A DNA stretch of 59,688 nt. It comes from Anaeromonas frigoriresistens. Its GTDB lineage: Bacteria > Bacillota > Clostridia > Tissierellales > SIT17. The translations under genes and the position numbers were made by a program. The notes beneath the pieces are model-generated. The model saw only the letters and a list, made by a program, of their open reading frames with translations. It made no database searches and was not told where the DNA came from. The stretch spans positions 1-59,688 of the forward strand of contig NZ_WSFT01000044.1 in assembly GCF_016820655.1 (NCBI RefSeq), given 5' to 3'. The stretch's first letter is position 1. Each line of letters starts with the position of its first letter. This document shows, in pieces, positions 56,056 through 59,688 of this stretch.

Positions 56056-56271
56056 ATGCAGTTATTTATAACAATCTTTCTACACTTAGTAATAATATTG
56101 CTAACTTATGTTGATATTCAGCATTCAAATAAAAAGAAAAAAAATTTAATTGTCACATCCTTTTTTATCATTGGATCTTTTATTATATGTATAAATCTGA
56201 TATATGATTTAGGATTTATGAATCCTGCTAAAATGATGGATAAAATAATTAGTTTTCTTTTAATGAGGTGA
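56056..56271 (+). CDS. Small two-span protein of the ger operon (D-subunit-like)
   Basis: 71 residues. Helices at about 3-19 and 31-50, connected by a basic loop (HSNKKKKN). Position and size fit the small D subunits reported beside some GerA-type receptors, where they can tune germination. Ribosome site AGGGAT is weak. Assignment rests mainly on context. Confidence 0.7.
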   Translation: MQLFITIFLHLVIILLTYVDIQHSNKKKKNLIVTSFFIIGSFIICINLIYDLGFMNPAKMMDKIISFLLMR

Positions 56272-56275
56272 TTAG

Positions 56276-57358
56276 ATGATAACCAAAGAAAAAATATCAA
56301 CATTTCAACTAGGCACTCTAATTATAGGTTTTATTATAGGGGATTTTATTCTATTAATTCCTTCAAAAGTTGTTGGTCAAAATGCATGGATGCCAGTTTT
56401 AATTTCTGGAATTGGAGGCATTATACTTATTAGCCTTTATGTATTCATTTCTAAAATACATCCTCAAAGGACTTTAGTAGATATTATATATTTTTGTTTT
56501 GGTAAGTTTTTTGGTACAATTTTTATTGTTTTATATATCAATTATTTTCTCCAATTAGCAGCTATAATCGCTAGAACAATAGCTGACTATATGATTGTAG
56601 TGAACTATACTCGAACTCCTTTATTTTTTATATTATTACTTATACTTATTATTGTAAGTTATGATATAAGAAAGGGTATGGAAGTAGTTGGTAGATTAGC
56701 AGAAATATCAATACCTATAGTTCTAACTTTTATATTCCTTACAACCTTATTACTTATCCCAAAATATAAACTTGATAATATATATCCTATAATGGAAAAT
56801 GGAATCAAACCAATACTTAAGGAGAGTTTCTATACTTTAACCTTTCCCTTTGGTGAAACAGTAGTTTTTTTAATGATTTTTCCTTTTTTAAATGATAATA
56901 AAAAACTTTTAAAAACTTCAGTTCTATCTATGGGTATAGCAGTAATTATTCTTGTTATAGTAACTTTGCGAAATATTTTAGTTCTAGGTCACAATTTAAT
57001 GGTTAGATCTTCTTATCCAACCCATACAGTTGCGAGTCTAGTCCCCGAACTTGTTATAGAACCAATTGTTTCTATAAATTTACTGGTTAGTGGAGGAGCT
57101 CAAATAGTTGCTTTAGTTTTTGCTACTGTAATAGGGATAACACAATTGTTTAAATTAGATGACTATAAGCCAGTAGTACTCCCTGTAGGTTTATTTCTAG
57201 TACCCTTTGCTATGTGGTATTATGATTCTACTCCACAAATGGCTTATACTGCACGAGAGGTACTTCCTTATTTCGCTATATTCTTTCAAGTAGTAATACC
57301 CATACTCTTACTATTAATATCTCTGATAAAATTAAAGTTGAAAAAGAGTGGTAATTAA
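56276..57358 (+). CDS. gerKB: Spore germination receptor B subunit (GerB permease)
   Basis: 360 residues, ten membrane helices, amino-acid/polyamine/organocation permease-like fold of GerB (LGTLIIGFIIGDFILLIPS start, PHTVASLV-type middle segment YPTHTVASLVPELV). Likely binds the nutrient germinant. GAGGTGATT precedes the ATG. Completes the A-C-D-B operon, which ends at the palindrome 57363-57412. Confidence 0.93.
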   Translation: MITKEKISTFQLGTLIIGFIIGDFILLIPSKVVGQNAWMPVLISGIGGIILISLYVFISKIHPQRTLVDIIYFCFGKFFGTIFIVLYINYFLQLAAIIARTIADYMIVVNYTRTPLFFILLLILIIVSYDIRKGMEVVGRLAEISIPIVLTFIFLTTLLLIPKYKLDNIYPIMENGIKPILKESFYTLTFPFGETVVFLMIFPFLNDNKKLLKTSVLSMGIAVIILVIVTLRNILVLGHNLMVRSSYPTHTVASLVPELVIEPIVSINLLVSGGAQIVALVFATVIGITQLFKLDDYKPVVLPVGLFLVPFAMWYYDSTPQMAYTAREVLPYFAIFFQVVIPILLLLISLIKLKLKKSGN

Positions 57359-57362
57359 TATA

Positions 57363-57412
57363 GTTATATAAAAGATAGATTAGGATATATCCTAATCTAT
57401 CTTTTATATAAC
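57363..57412. terminator. Longest palindromic terminator, 25-bp arms
   Basis: Perfect self-complementary 50-mer around GGATA|TATCC. The HAD stop (57397-57399) lies in the right arm and the ger operon ends 4 bases to the left. Confidence 0.92.
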
Positions 57413-58089
57413 ATCTCTTTCAATTCTTTAAAGGTTTCTACTTCATATCTTGAAATAATATCAGTCTTATTTTCCTGTTTTTTGGGATTATACCAAATAG
57501 TATCTATTCCAAAATCATTTCCACCCTTTATATCTGACTTTAGACTATCTCCTATTATCACAATTTTATCCTTATCAATATATTTTATTTTTTCTAAGGT
57601 ATGAGAAAATATTTTTGTATTAGGCTTAGCAACACCTACCTCTTCAGATATAATTATATCTTCAAAATAATGGGCTATAGAAGAATTTCTTATTCTCACA
57701 TTTTGCACTGCCGATAGTCCATTAGTGAGCATTACCAACCTAAAATCTTTATGTAAATCTCTTACTAATTCAGCTGCTCCCTTTAATAAAAATGAACCTT
57801 CTTTGAGGAAATCCATATACTTAAGGCTAAAGGGACTTGGATCTATAGACATTCCCATTTCTTCAAAGAATCTTCGAAATCTTTCTATTTTTAAATCCTT
57901 TGCTGATATTCTTTCTTTCTCAAAATCATTCCAAACTGCATTATTATGCTTTTTATATTTTGATAAATGCTTCTTTTCGTCATACTCATACCTATAATGA
58001 TTCATAGACATCTCCAGTGCATATCTCTCTGCCTTTTCAAAGTCAAACAATGTTCCATCTGCATCAAATATGATTACTTCATATTTCAT
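57397..58089 (-). CDS. HAD hydrolase, YjjG-type nucleotidase
   Basis: 230 residues. HAD motifs: FDADGTLFD (8-16), MLTNGLS, KP(N)TKIF lysine and IGDSLKSDIKGG. Sequence pattern resembles TIGR02254/YjjG (pyrimidine 5'-nucleotidase, clears non-canonical nucleotides). GAGGAGAT precedes the ATG. Confidence 0.87.
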   Translation of the reverse strand: MKYEVIIFDADGTLFDFEKAERYALEMSMNHYRYEYDEKKHLSKYKKHNNAVWNDFEKERISAKDLKIERFRRFFEEMGMSIDPSPFSLKYMDFLKEGSFLLKGAAELVRDLHKDFRLVMLTNGLSAVQNVRIRNSSIAHYFEDIIISEEVGVAKPNTKIFSHTLEKIKYIDKDKIVIIGDSLKSDIKGGNDFGIDTIWYNPKKQENKTDIISRYEVETFKELKEMLYKR

Positions 58090-58190
58090 ATGATATCTCC
58101 TCTCTATTAAGCTATAATATAATTATACCCTTATTTCTTTTAAGTTTATCACAGGTATATATATCTACAAAGTGAAAAAAAGCAAAAAAT

Positions 58191-58232
58191 GTGATACGAA
58201 TCACTTATTTAATATTTTATTGAGGGTATAAT
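58191..58232 (+). promoter_or_regulatory. CRP/FNR-type operator and -10 of the DUF1858 operon
   Basis: GTGAT-ACGA-ATCAC (58191-58204) is a perfect inverted repeat of the CRP/FNR kind. A -10 TATAAT is at 58227-58232, so the start is near 58239 and the operator centre is at -41.5, the standard class II activation position. No good -35 is present, as expected for an activator-dependent promoter. Confidence 0.72.
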
Positions 58233-58260
58233 TATATTAAATACAAAAGGAGGTATTACA

Positions 58261-58911
58261 TTGAGTAGATTTTTAGGACCAATTCATCATTGGCTATATA
58301 ATAAAATAGCATTACATGAGGAATTAGAAAAAAACATATTAAACAGTTTAGAGCAAAAATACGGAATGGAAATAACTCAGACCCATGACTATTTTCTTAA
58401 TAAGTATGGTGATTTCCTTGAAGATAAACCTTTAGAAGAATTAATTGATACAAATAATATTCATGGATGGTTACAAAATAGAATCAATATAGCAGAGGGA
58501 AGGTTTGCTGATTTTGTAACTACAGTATTAACTAAATTTCAAGGGGAAACTTTTAGTATTATTGAAAAAGAATTCGAAAGACAAGGTACTGAATGTGGAA
58601 AGGATGCTAAGGATAAATACGAAGTTTCAAGTGCTCCTGATATATATAAGGCATTAAACAACTATATATTAGATGGAATGCCTTGTGACAATGTAAATAA
58701 TGTAGTTAAGACAGAAGCTAATGAGTTAGAATGGAAAGTAACAAATTGTCTTCATAAAAAATATTGGACATCAGTAAATGGAGATCTTGATATATACTAT
58801 AACTTAAGAAGTATATGGACTGAAAAATTTGTTGAAAATGCTAACAATGATTATAACTATGAATTCAAATTTGAAAGTAATGTATTAAAACATAAAATTA
58901 TTTCTAAATAA
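58261..58911 (+). CDS. Unknown protein of a putative nitrosative-stress operon
   Basis: 216 residues starting with TTG at 58261 (AGGAGG 7 bases before). No signal peptide or membrane helix; three cysteines (TECGKD, MPCDNV, NCLHKK) and the paired His in GPIHHWLY could bind metal. I recognise no family, although the pattern loosely recalls L-2-amino-thiazoline hydrolase-like proteins. Co-transcribed with DUF1858 and opposite hcp, which suggests a redox or NO role. Confidence 0.75.
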   Translation: MSRFLGPIHHWLYNKIALHEELEKNILNSLEQKYGMEITQTHDYFLNKYGDFLEDKPLEELIDTNNIHGWLQNRINIAEGRFADFVTTVLTKFQGETFSIIEKEFERQGTECGKDAKDKYEVSSAPDIYKALNNYILDGMPCDNVNNVVKTEANELEWKVTNCLHKKYWTSVNGDLDIYYNLRSIWTEKFVENANNDYNYEFKFESNVLKHKIISK

Positions 58912-58923
58912 GGAGGTATAGTA

Positions 58924-59112
58924 ATGGCTGAGATCACTAAAGATATGTTAATAGCAGAAATAATAAGAACTAAACCTGAGGCAGCAAATATACTAATGAG
59001 TCATGGAATGGGATGTATAGGTTGCCCTTCTAGTCAAATGGAAACTCTAGAACAAGCAGCTATGGTTCATGGAATGGATGTAGAAGTATTATTAAATGAT
59101 TTAAATAAGTAG
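58924..59112 (+). CDS. DUF1858 hybrid-cluster-protein-associated redox protein
   Basis: 62 residues. ILMSHGMGCIGCPSSQMETLEQAA matches DUF1858 / TIGR03980, the hybrid-cluster-associated redox disulfide domain; the CIGC is the redox pair. AAGGAGG precedes the ATG. Convergent with hcp. Confidence 0.92.
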   Translation: MAEITKDMLIAEIIRTKPEAANILMSHGMGCIGCPSSQMETLEQAAMVHGMDVEVLLNDLNK

Positions 59113-59142
59113 GACCCGATATTAATCGGGTCTTATTTTTTA
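59113..59142 (+). terminator. Terminator of the DUF1858 operon
   Basis: GACCCGAT-ATTA-ATCGGGTC followed by TTATTTTTTAT. Confidence 0.92.
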
Positions 59143-59157
59143 TCTCTAATTTTGGAT

Positions 59158-59195
59158 ATAATAAAAGGAGTAGAAATTTCTACTCCTTTTATTAT
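59158..59195. terminator. Palindromic terminator of hcp
   Basis: Perfect 19-base arms ending at 59176/59177. Minus-strand read ends in T-rich sequence after the hcp stop (59202). Confidence 0.9.
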
Positions 59196-59201
59196 ATATT
59201 A

Positions 59202-59688
59202 TTATGCTAATTCTTTTCTTCCATTCATGAACATATCTATATCACTTTCTACTTCTCCAATTCCAGCAATACCAAAGTTCTCAACCAATACATTAGCAAC
59301 ATTAGGTGATAAGAAAGCTGGTAAAGTAGGTCCTAAGTGTATATTTTTAACTCCTAGATGTAATAAAGCTAAAAGTACTATTACAGCCTTTTGCTCATAC
59401 CATGCAATATTATAAGATATAGGCAATTCATTTATATCGTTCATTTCAAATACTTCTTTTAATTTCAGAGCTATTACTGCTAAAGAATATGAATCATTAC
59501 ATTGACCTGCATCTAATACTCTTGGTATTCCACCGATATCTCCTAATTCTAACTTGTTATATTTATACTTTGCACATCCAGCTGTAAGAATAACTGTGTC
59601 TTGTGGAAGTTTATCAGCAAACTCAGTATAATAATCTCTTGATTTCATTCTTCCATCACAACCAGCCATTACAAAGAATCTCTTGATT
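59202..59688 (-). CDS. hcp: Hybrid cluster protein (hydroxylamine reductase), 3' part only
   Basis: 162 residues of the C-terminal part are inside the window; the N terminus lies beyond 59688. [24 protein letters not shown] and [14 protein letters not shown] contain ligands of the hybrid [Fe-S-O] cluster: the Cys, the CNDSY Cys and the Glu of YEQKA. Hcp reduces nitric oxide or hydroxylamine under anaerobic nitrosative stress. Convergent with the DUF1858 operon. Confidence 0.95.
   Translation of the reverse strand, partial: IKRFFVMAGCDGRMKSRDYYTEFADKLPQDTVILTAGCAKYKYNKLELGDIGGIPRVLDAGQCNDSYSLAVIALKLKEVFEMNDINELPISYNIAWYEQKAVIVLLALLHLGVKNIHLGPTLPAFLSPNVANVLVENFGIAGIGEVESDIDMFMNGRKELA

Noticed and set aside
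1-59688. CRISPR arrays, transposases, integrases, phage modules
   Set aside because: No direct-repeat arrays or mobile-element genes seen; gene content and base use are even throughout.

Overview
The window is AT-rich, anaerobe-type, spore-former chromosome. A pyruvate:ferredoxin oxidoreductase and hybrid-cluster protein point to an anaerobe. Two alpha/beta small acid-soluble spore proteins, a CotF-type coat pair, a PdaB-like deacetylase and a complete GerA-type receptor operon point to endospores. T-box leaders on valS and trpS and strong GGAGG ribosome sites fit a low-GC Firmicute of the class Clostridia. A Tissierellales-like relative is my guess, but nothing here proves the order. I see no phage, insertion sequence, integrase or CRISPR array; the region reads as core chromosome.

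Layout. 1-2.3 kb: a tRNA-Phe cut by the window edge, with its promoter, a lipoprotein M24 peptidase, a LURP-one-like protein and a DUF3787-type small protein. 2.3-11.2 kb: nifJ, a ferritin-like protein, hslO, a cold-shock protein, a methyltransferase, an SASP, a candidate C-rich small RNA, a CPBP protease and an M20 deacetylase. 11.4-16.0 kb: the lysine/diaminopimelate operon asd-dapA-dapB-dapD-aminotransferase; with the divergent M20 gene it could supply the acetylated DAP route to cell wall and spore dipicolinate. 16-22 kb: hpt, a solitary adenine-specific DNA methyltransferase (CamA-like), a two-OB-fold SSB, an atypical Mur ligase and a PdaB-like deacetylase. 22-27.6 kb: YibE/F, a Na/Pi-type transporter, a deacetylase lipoprotein, a second SASP, DUF4364 and a YVTN propeller. 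27.6-36.9 kb: folC-valS behind a T-box, a solitary substrate-binding lipoprotein, a PAS-GGDEF-EAL protein, and trpS behind a T-box. 37-43.8 kb: tpx, two divergent DegV genes, a threonine dehydrogenase and the opuA betaine transporter. 43.8-53.2 kb: coat proteins, several small unknowns, a nitrilase, a CYTH protein and the yhaO-yhaN (SbcDC-like) repair pair with a possible SOS box. 53.3-57.4 kb: ger operon A-C-D-B. 57.4-59.7 kb: a HAD hydrolase, a two-gene operon (unknown protein plus DUF1858 redox protein) with a CRP/FNR-type site at -41.5, and the 3' part of hcp.

Most interesting leads: the CRP/FNR-controlled unknown/DUF1858/hcp neighbourhood, the C-rich small RNA candidate at about 9.03-9.11 kb, the orphan methyltransferase, the apparent ATT start of the GerA subunit, the LexA-like box before yhaO, and the long, perfectly palindromic two-way terminators that hold stop codons. 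None of these is proven to be a new system from sequence alone.
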